64,000 nt of DNA from Halomonas lysinitropha (GCF_902500215.1 NZ_CABVOU010000031.1:1-64000); one strand, 5' to 3'; shown: positions 45,683 through 55,919, counted from the first letter of the stretch. Notes: generated from the letters alone by a model not told the origin. A program made the numbers and translations.

Positions 45683-45731
45683 GGGTGCTTCTCCTCGTGT
45701 TGCTTGGAATGGTATGACACGGGTCCAGCGA

Positions 45732-46463
45732 TCAGGCGCGCGACGGGTTGACCCCGCGCGGTACCAGCAGGAACGCGACGGTGGCGATCAGGGCATCGAC
45801 GACGATCGCCAGCAGGGCAGTGGGAATGGCGCCGGCCAGCATCATCACTGGATCGTACAGGTCGATGCCGGTAAAGATCAGCTCACCCAGCCCCCCTGCG
45901 CCGATCAGGAAGGCCAGCGGCACGGTCCCCACGTTGATGGTCAGGGCGGTGCGCATGCCCGCGAAGATCACGTATAGGGCGTTGGGCAGCTCCACTCGCA
46001 GCAGGCGCTGGGTCGACGACATGCCGATACCCGCAGCGGCCTCCATCAGGGCGGGATCGACGCCCTTGAGCCCGGTGTAGGTGTTGCGGGTGATCGGCAG
46101 CAGAGTGGCGACGAACAGGCCGAATACCGCCGGCACCGTACCGATGCCCAGGAAGCTCATGGAGAGCGCCAGCACCGCGAGCGTCGGGATGGTGGTGCCG
46201 ACGTTGAGCACCTGCATCAGCGATTCCGCCCAGCGAGTCATGCTCGGGCGCGACAGGACGATCCCCAGCGGGATGGCCACCAGGATCGCCAGGCCACCGG
46301 AGATCGCTGTCAGCCACAGGTGCTGAACGGCCAGGTACTGCACGTCGGGCAGATAGAAGAGAAAGTCGTCGATGACCCCGCTCGACTGGCTCCATACCCC
46401 GGCGAAGAAAATCGCCACCAGCAGGAGTGCCTGCAGGGCCCCTTTCAGGCTCTGGATCGGCAT
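45732..46463 (-). CDS. Osmoprotectant ABC permease (second of two)
   Basis: A 243-residue inner-membrane permease. LWLTAISGGLAILVAIPLGI opens the transport domain and the cytoplasmic coupling (EAA) motif is AAGIGMSSTQRLLRVELPNAL. INVGTVPLAFLIGAGGLGE is typical of OpuCB/YehY-type permeases. The ATG at 46463 is chosen because the longer frame overlaps the upstream ATPase gene, whose stop is four bases away. It pairs with the other permease in the operon to form the membrane channel. Confidence 0.86.
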   Translation of the reverse strand: MPIQSLKGALQALLLVAIFFAGVWSQSSGVIDDFLFYLPDVQYLAVQHLWLTAISGGLAILVAIPLGIVLSRPSMTRWAESLMQVLNVGTTIPTLAVLALSMSFLGIGTVPAVFGLFVATLLPITRNTYTGLKGVDPALMEAAAGIGMSSTQRLLRVELPNALYVIFAGMRTALTINVGTVPLAFLIGAGGLGELIFTGIDLYDPVMMLAGAIPTALLAIVVDALIATVAFLLVPRGVNPSRA

Positions 46464-46467
46464 CGGC

Positions 46468-47628
46468 TCACTCCTTGACGGCGCTGTCGGGATTCCGGCT
46501 GGCGGCCTCGTGGGCACGGAAGCGTGAACCGAGGTGATGCGTCATGGCGCGCTGGGTGATCTGGCCATAAACGCGGCCTTCGTCGTCCACGCAGGGCAGC
46601 CAGGTGGCATCCTGGGCAAACATCAGCGAGGCCACCTTGCGCAGGTCGTCCTCCAGGGTCACCGTGGCCGGGACGTTCTCGAAGTGGTCGCGGCAGTAGC
46701 CCTTGGTGGTGCGCGCCTTGGCGCGGGTGATCAGGCCTACCGGCTGGCGCTGGTCATTCACCATCAGGATGGCATTCTGGTACCCGTAGTCGTCGATTCG
46801 CCCCAGCGCCGTTTCCAGGGTGTCGCCGGGGCTTACCGTGGCGATCTCGTCGGAGACCACTTCGTGTACCTTGACCAGGTTGAGCCGCTTGAGCGTGCGG
46901 TCCTCGCCAAGGAAGGACTCGACGAAGGCGTTCTTGGGCGCGGCCAGCAGGTCGTCGGGCGAGGAGTGCTGCACCAGCTTGCCCTCGCGGAATATTGCCA
47001 CCTGATCGCCCATCTTGATCGCCTCGTCGATGTCGTGACTGACGAACATGATGGTCTTCTTCAGTTCCTGCTGCATCTTGAGGAATTCGTCCTGGATCAC
47101 CGCCCGGTTGATGGGGTCGATGGCGCCGAAGGGCTCGTCCATCAGCATCACCGGCGGGTCGGCGGCCAGCGCCCGGGCCACCCCGATGCGCTGCTGCTGA
47201 CCGCCGGACAGCTCGCTGGGAAAGCGCTTGAGAAAGGCATCGGGTTCCATGGAGATCATCGCCATCAGTTCCCGGGCACGTTCCCGGTAGCGGGCCTTGT
47301 CCCAGCCCAGTAACTGGGGCACCACCGTGATGTTCTGTTCGATGGTCATGTTGGGGAACAAACCGATCTGCTGGATCACATAGCCGATGTTGCGGCGCAG
47401 GTCCTGAGTGTTCATGCCGGTGGTGTCCTCGCCGTTGATGAACACCTTGCCCGAGGTCGGCTTCACGATGCGGTTGATCATCTTCAGGGTGGTGGTCTTG
47501 CCGCAACCCGAGGGGCCGAGCAGGATGCAGATCTCGCCGCTGGGTACGCTCATGCTGATGTGATCGGCGGCGACCACCGCGCCCTTGGGCGTGTCGAAGA
47601 CCTTGGTCAGGTTATCGAGTTCGATCAT
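46468..47628 (-). CDS. Osmoprotectant ABC ATP-binding protein with CBS domains
   Basis: A 386-residue ATPase. Walker A is LLGPSGCGKTTTLKM, the signature LSGGQQQRIGVARAL and Walker B VMLMDEPFGAIDP. After the ATPase domain (about 1-250) two CBS-like repeats follow (VSDEIATVSPGDTLETALGRID and ATVTLEDDLRKVASLMFA), as in OpuA/OpuC/ProV proteins, where they sense ionic strength. It energises import by the two permeases on either side. Confidence 0.9.
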   Translation of the reverse strand: MIELDNLTKVFDTPKGAVVAADHISMSVPSGEICILLGPSGCGKTTTLKMINRIVKPTSGKVFINGEDTTGMNTQDLRRNIGYVIQQIGLFPNMTIEQNITVVPQLLGWDKARYRERARELMAMISMEPDAFLKRFPSELSGGQQQRIGVARALAADPPVMLMDEPFGAIDPINRAVIQDEFLKMQQELKKTIMFVSHDIDEAIKMGDQVAIFREGKLVQHSSPDDLLAAPKNAFVESFLGEDRTLKRLNLVKVHEVVSDEIATVSPGDTLETALGRIDDYGYQNAILMVNDQRQPVGLITRAKARTTKGYCRDHFENVPATVTLEDDLRKVASLMFAQDATWLPCVDDEGRVYGQITQRAMTHHLGSRFRAHEAASRNPDSAVKE

Positions 47629-47668
47629 TCGGGTGTCCTTGTCGTCTTGGTCGTCAGGGGGCTCGCCA

Positions 47669-48334
47669 TCAGGCGGTGGAGGTGTCGAGTTCCATACCCC
47701 TGGGGGTCAGGCGTTTCTGAACAAAGAGCAGGGTGTAGTCGACGATAATCGCCAGCAGGCTGACCGCCACGGCGCCGACGATCAGCTGGCGCGGATCGGA
47801 CTGGGAGATACCGCGGCTGATAAAGGTGCCCAGTCCCCCTGCGCCGATATAGGCGGCGATCGCCATCACCCCGATATTGAGCACCACGGCCGTGCGCACC
47901 CCAGCCATGATCACCGGCACCGCCAACGGGATCTCCACATAGCGCAGGCGCTGGTTGGGGCTCATGCCGATTCCCCTTGCTGCTTCGCGCAGCGCCGGGT
48001 CCACGTTGTTGATGGCGGTATAGGTGTTGCGGATGATCGGCAGCTGGGAATAGAGCAGCACGGCGATCACTGCAGGCAGATAGCCGATGCCCTGACCGAT
48101 CAACGACAGCACCGGGATCATGATGCCGAACAGGGCGATCGACGGGATGGTGACGATGATCGAGGCGGTGTAGAGCACGCCTTGTGCCAGGCGCTCATTC
48201 TTGGTGATGGCGATGCCGATGGGTACTCCGGTGAGGGTGGCGATGCCTACGGCAACACCGACCAGGGAGATGTGCTCCAGGGTGCGCGTGGCCAACAGGT
48301 CGATGTTGTCCAGTGCGTAAAGAATCAGTTCCAC
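47669..48334 (-). CDS. Osmoprotectant ABC permease (first gene of operon)
   Basis: A 221-residue permease. ATRTLEHISLVGVAVGIATL begins the transport domain, and the coupling motif is ARGIGMSPNQRLRYVEIPLAV. LNIGVMAIAAYIGAGGLGTFI closes the family pattern. The GTG at 48334 is chosen: AGGAG lies seven bases upstream, while the longer frame to 48418 has a non-hydrophobic, basic extension with no ribosome site. It begins a permease-ATPase-permease-binding-protein operon like yehWXYZ of E. coli. Confidence 0.86.
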   Translation of the reverse strand: MELILYALDNIDLLATRTLEHISLVGVAVGIATLTGVPIGIAITKNERLAQGVLYTASIIVTIPSIALFGIMIPVLSLIGQGIGYLPAVIAVLLYSQLPIIRNTYTAINNVDPALREAARGIGMSPNQRLRYVEIPLAVPVIMAGVRTAVVLNIGVMAIAAYIGAGGLGTFISRGISQSDPRQLIVGAVAVSLLAIIVDYTLLFVQKRLTPRGMELDTSTA

Positions 48335-48576
48335 GTCGTTTCTCCTTGCCAGCCTCGTCCCTTTGCAAGCATAGCGGCCTGACGGCAACCCTGCGGTGCC
48401 GGCGTAACGGTATCGCAAGAAGGAGCGAGGGGGCGACGAAATGCCTCACATGAGGCCATCTACCATAGCAGAGCGTTCTATCTATTTGTTTTTCGCCGCA
48501 TGAGGATGCGCAATGAGAGGAATTGGGAGTGGTGATGCTCCTGGGGGAGTAGTGTGTGTTCGCCATGCCTACAAAT

Positions 48577-48595
48577 GAGATCGATTATCGTTATT
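48577..48595. promoter_or_regulatory. Possible Fur box upstream of sufR
   Basis: Nineteen bases starting GAGATCGATTATCG match the classical Fur consensus at 13 of 19 positions, in an AT-rich patch about 50 bp upstream of the predicted sufR -35. Fur repression of suf genes under iron-replete conditions is known in enterobacteria. Judged by eye. Confidence 0.4.
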
Positions 48596-48646
48596 GTCGG
48601 TAACGTCCGTGAACGTGACGCGATCCTCGCGATTGAACGCTAGGGC

Positions 48647-48675
48647 TTCACATCAAATTGATACAGGACTAAAAT
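48647..48675 (+). promoter_or_regulatory. sigma-70 promoter of the suf operon
   Basis: A -35 element TTCACA (48647-48652) and a -10 element TAAAAT (48670-48675) are separated by exactly 17 bp, about 50 bp before the sufR start. The -10 lies inside the IscR-type operator. Confidence 0.65.
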
Positions 48676-48685
48676 GGTCCCCAAT
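48661..48685. promoter_or_regulatory. IscR/Rrf2 type-1-like operator overlapping the suf promoter
   Basis: This 25-bp site begins ATACAGGACTAAAATGG and ends CCCCAAT. Compared with the E. coli IscR type-1 consensus it matches at 19 of 25 positions, including ATA, GACT, the A/T centre, GTC and the terminal AT. It overlaps the -10 element, so binding of the Fe-S form of the adjacent Rrf2 regulator would repress sufRBCDST. Confidence 0.65.
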
Positions 48686-48723
48686 CGAACGTAGGGGGAG
48701 ATTCGTCCCCAGGGAGGCAAGCC

Positions 48724-49185
48724 TTGCTCAAGCTTTCGCGGCTGACCGACTATGCCGCCGTGGTGATGGCGCAGATTGCCCGTCACCCGGAGCAGCCTCA
48801 TGCTGCCGCGGAGCTTGCCGAGGCGGTCCAGCTGCCCCATCCCACGGTCAGCAAGACGCTGAAGATGCTGGTGAGAGCCGGCCTGCTGGAGTCGCGCCGC
48901 GGCGCCCAGGGGGGGTATTCCCTGGCACGTCCCGCCTCACGGATCACCGCCAGCGACATCATCTCGGCCATCGAAGGGCCGGTGGCGATGACCGAGTGCA
49001 GCCAGGCGGGTGGCGAGTGTGACCTGGCCGCCACCTGCGGGGTCGCGGACAACTGGCAGCGGGTTTCACTGGCCATCAGTACCCTGCTCGACAGCGTGAC
49101 CCTGGCCCACCTCGCCGACACCAGCCCGATCAAGCTGCCGGTGCAGTTGCCCATACAGAGCGTGAGTCTGGCCGCCGAGGCCTGA
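48724..49185 (+). CDS. sufR: SUF system Rrf2-family iron-sulfur regulator
   Basis: A 153-residue Rrf2 regulator of the SUF-associated class found in many gammaproteobacteria. The helix-turn-helix is [25 protein letters not shown], and the wing has [14 protein letters not shown]. Three cysteines that can hold an Fe-S cluster are C92, C99 and C105 ([15 protein letters not shown]). The start is TTG at 48724 with GGGAGG six bases upstream. It leads the suf operon and probably represses it through the adjacent IscR-type operator when its cluster is loaded. Confidence 0.9.
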   Translation: MLKLSRLTDYAAVVMAQIARHPEQPHAAAELAEAVQLPHPTVSKTLKMLVRAGLLESRRGAQGGYSLARPASRITASDIISAIEGPVAMTECSQAGGECDLAATCGVADNWQRVSLAISTLLDSVTLAHLADTSPIKLPVQLPIQSVSLAAEA

Positions 49186-49255
49186 CGCACCCGAGCATTT
49201 CACTACCCGAGGCGAGCCTCGCTCGCCGACCCAACCGCCCGGGAGGGGATACATC

Positions 49256-50698
<1,443 letters not shown>

Positions 50699-50790
50699 GG
50701 CGCCGTGTGCGCTTTTCTCGGAATTCGCGAGAAGGTCAACATATTTCAGCAGTCGCAACGGCGGCTCATCACGAATCAAGGGTAGTCAAC

Positions 50791-51543
50791 ATGCTCGAAG
50801 TCAAGGATCTGCACGTCACGGTCGAGGGTTCCGAGATCCTGAAGGGCCTCAGCCTGACCATCAACGCCGGTGAGATTCACGCCATCATGGGGCCCAACGG
50901 GGCTGGAAAGTCGACCCTCTCCGCAGTGATCGCCGGCAAGGACGGCTATGAGGTGACGAAGGGTTCGATCACCTTCGAGGGCCAGGACGTGCTGGAGATG
51001 GAGGTCGAGGAGCGGGCCCGGGCCGGCCTGCTGCTGGGCTTCCAGTACCCGGTGGAGATCCCGGGGGTGAAGAACATCTACCTGCTCAAGGCGGCGCTGA
51101 ACGCCCAGCGTGAGGCGCAGGGCCTAGGCGAGATTCCGGCACCGGAGTTCATGAAGCTGATCAAGGAGAAGGTCGCTTCCATGAAGATGGACACCAGCTT
51201 CCTGCAGCGTGCCGTCAACGAGGGCTTCTCCGGCGGTGAGAAGAAGCGCAACGAGATTCTGCAGATGCTGGTGCTGCAGCCGAAGCTGGCGATGCTCGAT
51301 GAGATTGACTCGGGGCTCGATATCGACGCCATGAAGGTGGTCGCCGACGGCGTCAATTCCCTGCGTGCCGAAGATCGCGCCATCCTGCTGGTGACCCACT
51401 ATCAGCGGCTGCTCGACTACATCGTGCCGGATCGCGTGCACGTGCTGGTCGATGGCCGCATCGCCAAGAGCGGCGATGCCGATCTCGCCCGCGAACTCGA
51501 GAGTCGTGGTTATGACTGGGTGCAGGAGGAGACCGCCGCATGA
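50791..51543 (+). CDS. sufC: Fe-S cluster assembly ATPase SufC
   Basis: A 250-residue ABC-type ATPase of the SUF complex. Walker A is MGPNGAGKSTLSAVI, the signature FSGGEKKRNEILQML (Glu-Lys-Lys is characteristic of SufC) and Walker B LAMLDEIDSGLDID. It drives conformational changes of SufB and SufD. The ATG at 50791 matches the usual start MLEVKDLHV; a further upstream in-frame ATG at 50707 would add a non-conserved extension. Its stop overlaps the sufD start by four bases. Confidence 0.96.
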   Translation: MLEVKDLHVTVEGSEILKGLSLTINAGEIHAIMGPNGAGKSTLSAVIAGKDGYEVTKGSITFEGQDVLEMEVEERARAGLLLGFQYPVEIPGVKNIYLLKAALNAQREAQGLGEIPAPEFMKLIKEKVASMKMDTSFLQRAVNEGFSGGEKKRNEILQMLVLQPKLAMLDEIDSGLDIDAMKVVADGVNSLRAEDRAILLVTHYQRLLDYIVPDRVHVLVDGRIAKSGDADLARELESRGYDWVQEETAA

Positions 51544-52913
51544 ATGAAGATGTGCAGAGCGATGTGCAACGTTTCCTCGATCGGCTCGATGAGCGCGTTG
51601 CCGAGCGCATCGCTGCCCAAGGCGTAGAGCCGAGCTGGATCGCCGCCCGGCGCCAGGCGGGGGCGGCGCGCTTCGAGGCGCTGGGCTTTCCCCACCGCCG
51701 CATCGAGGAGTGGAAGTACACCGATGTGCGGTCCATCGCCCGCGGTGACTTCCGTTTGGCCACGGATGCCGACTTTTCTCCGGCCACGGCGGCGAGGCTG
51801 ACCCTGCCCGTGGAGGCCCACCGACTGACCTTTGTCGACGGCGTCTTCGCCCCGGGCCTTTCGCAGCTCGATGACCTGCCCGGAGGCGTGCAACTGTTGC
51901 CGCTGTCCCGTGCCCTCGACGAGAACCACGAGGCAGTGGGCGGCCCGCTGGGCCGGCTTACCGGGGTCGAGTTCTCGCCGTTTGCGGCGTTAAATACCGC
52001 CTTCATGGAAGAGGGCGCCGTACTTCGTCTAGCGCCAGGCACCGTGGTGGAAAAGCCGATTATCCTGCAGTTCCTCTCACGCGCGGGCGAGGCGCCGGTG
52101 ATGAGCCATCCGCGCATCCTGCTCGAGATGGCCGGACGCAGCCAGGCCACGGTCATCGAACATCATGTGGGCGAGGAGGCTGCGGCCAACTTCACCAATC
52201 TGGTGGAGGAGATCATCCTCGACCGCGGTGCAATCCTCACTCACTACAAGCTGCAGGAGGCGGCGCTTGCCGACCTGCACGTGGCCAGCATCCACATCGA
52301 GCAGGCCCGCGACAGCCGCTACACTTCGTTCAACCTGAACCTGGGCGGTGGCCTGGTGCGCAATGACCTGGTGGCCGAGCTCAATGGCCAGGGGGCCGAG
52401 ACCAACTTCAACGGCCTCTTCTACGGACAGGGCCGCCAGCACGTGGACAACCACACCCTGGTCAACCACAACGCCCCCAATACCTTTTCCCACGAGAACT
52501 ACAAGGGCATCCTCGACGACCGTGCCCATGGCGTGTTCAACGGCAAGGTGATCGTCAAGCGCGACAGCCAGAAGATCGAGGCCGAGCAGAGCAATGCCAA
52601 CCTGCTGCTCTCCGATCGCGCCGAGATCGACACCAAGCCCGAGCTCGAGATCTACGCCGACGACGTCAAGTGCGCCCACGGTGCCACCACCGGCCAGCTC
52701 GATGAGGAGGCGGTGTTCGCCCTGCGCACCCGCGGCATCGACCAGCAGACCGCCCGTGGTCTGTTGACCCTGGCGTTCGCCGGCGAGGTGCTGGAGCAGG
52801 TCGACCTCGATGCCATTGCCGAGCGAGTCGAGCTGGCGGTGGCGGGCAAGCTCCCCGAGCGCTTCAATCTGGCCGGCCTGGTGGAAACCGCCGTCGCCCT
52901 GAACGAGGAGTGA
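51540..52913 (+). CDS. sufD: Fe-S cluster assembly protein SufD
   Basis: A 457-residue SufD, paralogous to SufB. It shows FPHRRIEEWKYTDVRSIARGDF near the N-terminus, GLFYGQGRQHVDNHTLVNH with the key His in the beta-helix, and AHGVFNGKVIVKRDSQKIEAEQ. CAHGATTGQLDEEAVFALRTRG marks the C-terminal interface with SufC. It starts inside the sufC stop (ATGA) and ends three bases before sufS, so the cassette is tightly coupled. Confidence 0.95.
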   Translation: MNEDVQSDVQRFLDRLDERVAERIAAQGVEPSWIAARRQAGAARFEALGFPHRRIEEWKYTDVRSIARGDFRLATDADFSPATAARLTLPVEAHRLTFVDGVFAPGLSQLDDLPGGVQLLPLSRALDENHEAVGGPLGRLTGVEFSPFAALNTAFMEEGAVLRLAPGTVVEKPIILQFLSRAGEAPVMSHPRILLEMAGRSQATVIEHHVGEEAAANFTNLVEEIILDRGAILTHYKLQEAALADLHVASIHIEQARDSRYTSFNLNLGGGLVRNDLVAELNGQGAETNFNGLFYGQGRQHVDNHTLVNHNAPNTFSHENYKGILDDRAHGVFNGKVIVKRDSQKIEAEQSNANLLLSDRAEIDTKPELEIYADDVKCAHGATTGQLDEEAVFALRTRGIDQQTARGLLTLAFAGEVLEQVDLDAIAERVELAVAGKLPERFNLAGLVETAVALNEE

Positions 52914-52916
52914 GCC

Positions 52917-54158
52917 ATGGCCGACTTCAGTGATCTGACGCTGGACGTGGCGAGGCTGCGACGCGACTTCCCGATCCTCGACCGGGAGGTCCATGGCAAG
53001 CCGCTGGTCTACCTGGACAACGCCGCCACCAGTCAGACTCCGCGCCAGGTGATGGCGGTGTTCGACGACTACTACGGTCGCTACAACGCCAACATCCATC
53101 GCGGGCTGCACACCCTGGCCGACGAGGCCACGGCCGCTTTCGAGGGCACCCGGGAGACGGTGCGGGCCTTCCTGAATGCGGCCGAGACCCGCGAGATCGT
53201 TTTCACCCGCGGCACCACCGAGGCAATCAACCTGGTGGCCAATAGCTGGGGGCGCGCCAACCTCGGCCCGGGTGACGAGGTGCTGATCTCGCGGCTGGAG
53301 CACCACTCCAACATCGTGCCCTGGCAGCTGCTGGCCGGCGAACTGGGATTCACCATCAAGGTGATCCCGGTGGACGACCGCGGTGTGTTGGACATGGCAG
53401 CCTATCGCGACCTCTTCACCAAGCGAACCCGACTGGTGGCGGTGAACCATATTTCCAACGCCTTCGGCACGATCAATCCGGTACGCGAAATGGCGCGGGT
53501 GGCCCACGAGCACGACGCCCGAATCCTCGTCGACGGTGCCCAGGCCGCTCCCCACCAAGCCATCGACGTGCATGACATCGATGCCGACTTCTATACCTTC
53601 TCCGGCCACAAGGTCTACGGGCCTACCGGCGTGGGCGTGCTCTTCGGCAAGGCCGATCTGCTCGAGGCGATGCCGCCCTGGCAGGGGGGTGGCGAGATGA
53701 TCCAGACGGTCTCCTTCGAGACGCCCACCACCTTCGCCGACATCCCGCACAAGTTCGAGGCAGGGACACCTGCCATTGCCGAGGTGATCGCCCTGGGGCG
53801 TGCCCTGCAGTGGGTCCAGGGGATCGGGCTCGAATTGATTGGCGCCTGGGAGGCGCGGCTGCTCGACCATGCCACCGAGGGGATACAGGGCATCGAGGGG
53901 CTGCGCGTCCTGGGCACTGCGCCGGACAAGGCGGGCGTGCTGTCTTTCGTGGTCGACGGGGCGCATTCCCAGGATATCGGGCTGCTGATCGATCAGCTCG
54001 GGGTGGCGATCCGTACCGGCCATCACTGTGCCCAGCCATTGCTGGCGCGGTTCGGGGTGGACGCTACCTGTCGTGCCTCTTTCGCCGCCTACAATACGCC
54101 CGAGGAGATCGATGTCTTTGTCGAGGGGCTCGAGCGTGTCATCGGCATGCTGCGCTGA
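52917..54158 (+). CDS. sufS: Cysteine desulfurase SufS
   Basis: A 413-residue PLP-dependent class-V aminotransferase. The PLP lysine is in FYTFSGHKVYGPTGVGVLFG. The catalytic cysteine is in DATCRASFAAYNTPEEID, the short-loop arrangement of group II desulfurases. TRGTTEAINLVANSWG and SRLEHHSNIVPWQLLA are further landmarks. It supplies persulfide sulfur to SufB, normally through SufE or SufU. No such carrier gene follows in this operon. Confidence 0.96.
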   Translation: MADFSDLTLDVARLRRDFPILDREVHGKPLVYLDNAATSQTPRQVMAVFDDYYGRYNANIHRGLHTLADEATAAFEGTRETVRAFLNAAETREIVFTRGTTEAINLVANSWGRANLGPGDEVLISRLEHHSNIVPWQLLAGELGFTIKVIPVDDRGVLDMAAYRDLFTKRTRLVAVNHISNAFGTINPVREMARVAHEHDARILVDGAQAAPHQAIDVHDIDADFYTFSGHKVYGPTGVGVLFGKADLLEAMPPWQGGGEMIQTVSFETPTTFADIPHKFEAGTPAIAEVIALGRALQWVQGIGLELIGAWEARLLDHATEGIQGIEGLRVLGTAPDKAGVLSFVVDGAHSQDIGLLIDQLGVAIRTGHHCAQPLLARFGVDATCRASFAAYNTPEEIDVFVEGLERVIGMLR

Positions 54159-54176
54159 CGTCTACCAAGGAGCGAC

Positions 54177-54749
54177 ATGAGCGATATCGAGCAGATTGCC
54201 ACCCTCCACAAGGGCCAGCAGCTGCCCCTGCAGCGTGACGTCGAGGGTATCTCCATTCCCTTCGGCAAGACCGTGACCCTGCCGGAGGACAGCGTCGTCA
54301 GCGTGATGCAGGCCAAGGGGAGTACGGTCAGCGTGGGCTTCGAGGGGCGCCTCTATCTGATCGAGGGAGCCAATCTGGATGCCCTGGGCCTCGAGGCGCA
54401 GCCGCGGCCGACGCTGCCCGAGGATGCCTCGGAGGAGGAGATCGAGCAGTTCGTGTGGGAGCAGCTGCGAACCTGCTTCGACCCCGAGATTCCGGTCAAT
54501 ATCGTCGACCTGGGTCTGGTCTATGGCTGTCGCATCGAGCGGCTGATCAATGGTGATCGCATCGTCACCATCCGCATGACGCTGACGGCGCCGGGCTGTG
54601 GCATGGGTGACGTGATCGCCGCCGATGCCCGCAACAAGATCCTCGGCGCCCCGCAGGTCAGCAAGGTTCATACCGAGATCGTCTTCGATCCCCCCTGGAG
54701 TCGTGAGATGATGAGCGACGAGGCCAAGCTGGAGCTCGGAATGTTCTAG
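54177..54749 (+). CDS. sufT: SufT family (long DUF59) Fe-S maturation protein
   Basis: A 190-residue protein with an N-terminal extension of about 85 residues and a C-terminal DUF59/MIP18 domain. The domain has EEEIEQFVWEQLRTCFDPEIPVNIVDLGLVY, then TLTAPGCGMGDVIAADARNKI and VFDPPWSREMMSDEAKLELG. SufT aids iron-sulfur protein maturation under heavy demand. It follows sufS by 18 bp behind AAGGAG and closes the operon. Confidence 0.92.
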   Translation: MSDIEQIATLHKGQQLPLQRDVEGISIPFGKTVTLPEDSVVSVMQAKGSTVSVGFEGRLYLIEGANLDALGLEAQPRPTLPEDASEEEIEQFVWEQLRTCFDPEIPVNIVDLGLVYGCRIERLINGDRIVTIRMTLTAPGCGMGDVIAADARNKILGAPQVSKVHTEIVFDPPWSREMMSDEAKLELGMF

Positions 54750-54769
54750 CGCCTCCTCCGGGGAGAGTG

Positions 54770-55552
54770 ATGCACGGACCGTTGTGGAAGGTCTTCAAGG
54801 CGGTACTGATGTCGCTGGGAGCGCTTGCGCTCCTGGCGGCGCTACTGTTCGTGTTGGCCAACTTCTATGTGCTGGGTCGCACCCAGGGAAAGATCGAGGA
54901 CGAGCTGTCGCGTTGTGGTAGCGAGACCGTGGGCATCGTGTTCGGTACTTCCCACTGGACGCGCAGCGGCTCACGAAACCCGCACTTCGAGGGGCGGATG
55001 GATGCGGCGGCTAATCTGATCCAGCTTGGACGGGTCAATCATCTGCTGATTTCCGGTGACAACAGCACTCGCTATTACAACGAGCCGGTGACCATGTGGC
55101 GTGATCTGCGGGGCCGCCATGTACGTGACGGAGACATGACCCTGGACTATGCCGGCTTCAGTACCTTCGACACCCTGGCGCGGGCGCGTGATGTGTTCGG
55201 CGTGGAGCGGGCGCTGCTGATCACTCAGGGTTGGCACCTGCCACGGGCGTTGTTCATCGGCGAGGCGCTGGGGCTAGAAGTGAGGGGCTGTGCGGCGCCG
55301 GAACATACGGCGTCCGGGCTCTGGCGGCTCAAGTTGCGGGAGTGGGTAGCTCGGGTGGCCACCCTGGGGGATCTCTACCTGTGGGAGCGCAAACCGCATT
55401 TCCTTGGGCCGCTCGAACCCCTGCAGATCATGCCTCGGGAGCGTGATCGTCTGCTGCTCCCTCCGGGAATGTTCAATGCTTCGGGCCCTGCTTCTGGAGG
55501 CGATACAGCTCGCGGATCAGCGCCCGACAGCCCTTCCAGCACTCCTCGATGA
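54770..55552 (+). CDS. SanA/YdcF family (DUF218) membrane protein
   Basis: A 260-residue protein with one N-terminal membrane helix (VLMSLGALALLAALLFVLANFYV) and a DUF218 domain. The domain has GIVFGTSHWTRSGSRNP, HLLISGDNSTRYYNEP, DYAGFSTFDTLARA and LLITQGWHLPRALFIG, as in SanA, which affects envelope permeability in E. coli. The last 26 residues are Ser/Gly/Pro-rich and translate the complement of the convergent gene at 55473, so they are probably a read-through extension. ATG at 54770 is preferred to the GTG three bases earlier. Confidence 0.85.
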   Translation: MHGPLWKVFKAVLMSLGALALLAALLFVLANFYVLGRTQGKIEDELSRCGSETVGIVFGTSHWTRSGSRNPHFEGRMDAAANLIQLGRVNHLLISGDNSTRYYNEPVTMWRDLRGRHVRDGDMTLDYAGFSTFDTLARARDVFGVERALLITQGWHLPRALFIGEALGLEVRGCAAPEHTASGLWRLKLREWVARVATLGDLYLWERKPHFLGPLEPLQIMPRERDRLLLPPGMFNASGPASGGDTARGSAPDSPSSTPR

Positions 55553-55919
55553 CCGGTTCCATCGGTTCGGGAAGGGGATGGGTGAACAGCGTCGAAAGCG
55601 CCTGCATCAGCACCCGTTCCTGTTCCAGCAGTTCGCCGATCACCACCTGGCTCTCGTTGCCGACAAAACTCTTCAACCGGCTCCACAGCCACATGTAGTC
55701 GTCGCGTTCGACATCGGCGTCACGGGGCAGCAGGTTGAGGTGCTTGCGCGACAGCTCCTGGAGCTCGTGCATCGATGTCGCGCGAGCTTCGTAGTGGGGC
55801 TTCAGAGTGTCGCGCAGCGCGGGTCTCAGGCGCTCCAGGTTGTCCTGAAAGTAGTCGATGCTGTCGGCCATTGCCTCGAGGGCACTGTCCATCGCCACCT
55901 GGCGATTGTCGAGAAACAT
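55473..55919 (-). CDS. Conserved hypothetical helical protein
   Basis: A 148-residue protein predicted mostly helical: RQVAMDSALEAMADSIDYFQDNLERLRP, HELQELSRKHLNLLPRDAD and WLWSRLKSFVGNESQVV. No named family is recognised. It overlaps the 3' end of the SanA-like gene by 80 bp, tail to tail. Its amphipathic, well-ordered composition makes it the likelier real coding frame in the overlap. AGGAGG lies about eight bases before its ATG. Confidence 0.68.
   Translation of the reverse strand: MFLDNRQVAMDSALEAMADSIDYFQDNLERLRPALRDTLKPHYEARATSMHELQELSRKHLNLLPRDADVERDDYMWLWSRLKSFVGNESQVVIGELLEQERVLMQALSTLFTHPLPEPMEPVIEECWKGCRALIRELYRLQKQGPKH

Larger units (their letters stand above)
48335..48723. promoter_or_regulatory. 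Divergent control region of the ABC importer and suf operons
   Basis: A 389-bp gap between two divergent operons. The right half contains a Fur-like box, a sigma-70 type promoter and an IscR-type operator, listed separately. The left half should hold the importer promoter, but I could not place convincing -35/-10 elements there. No RNA gene is recognised. Confidence 0.6.

Noticed and set aside
52077-54026. 649-codon open frame antisense to sufD/sufS
   Set aside because: It mirrors the codon bias of the sense genes, has no family motif and no ribosome site; long antisense frames are common in high-GC DNA.
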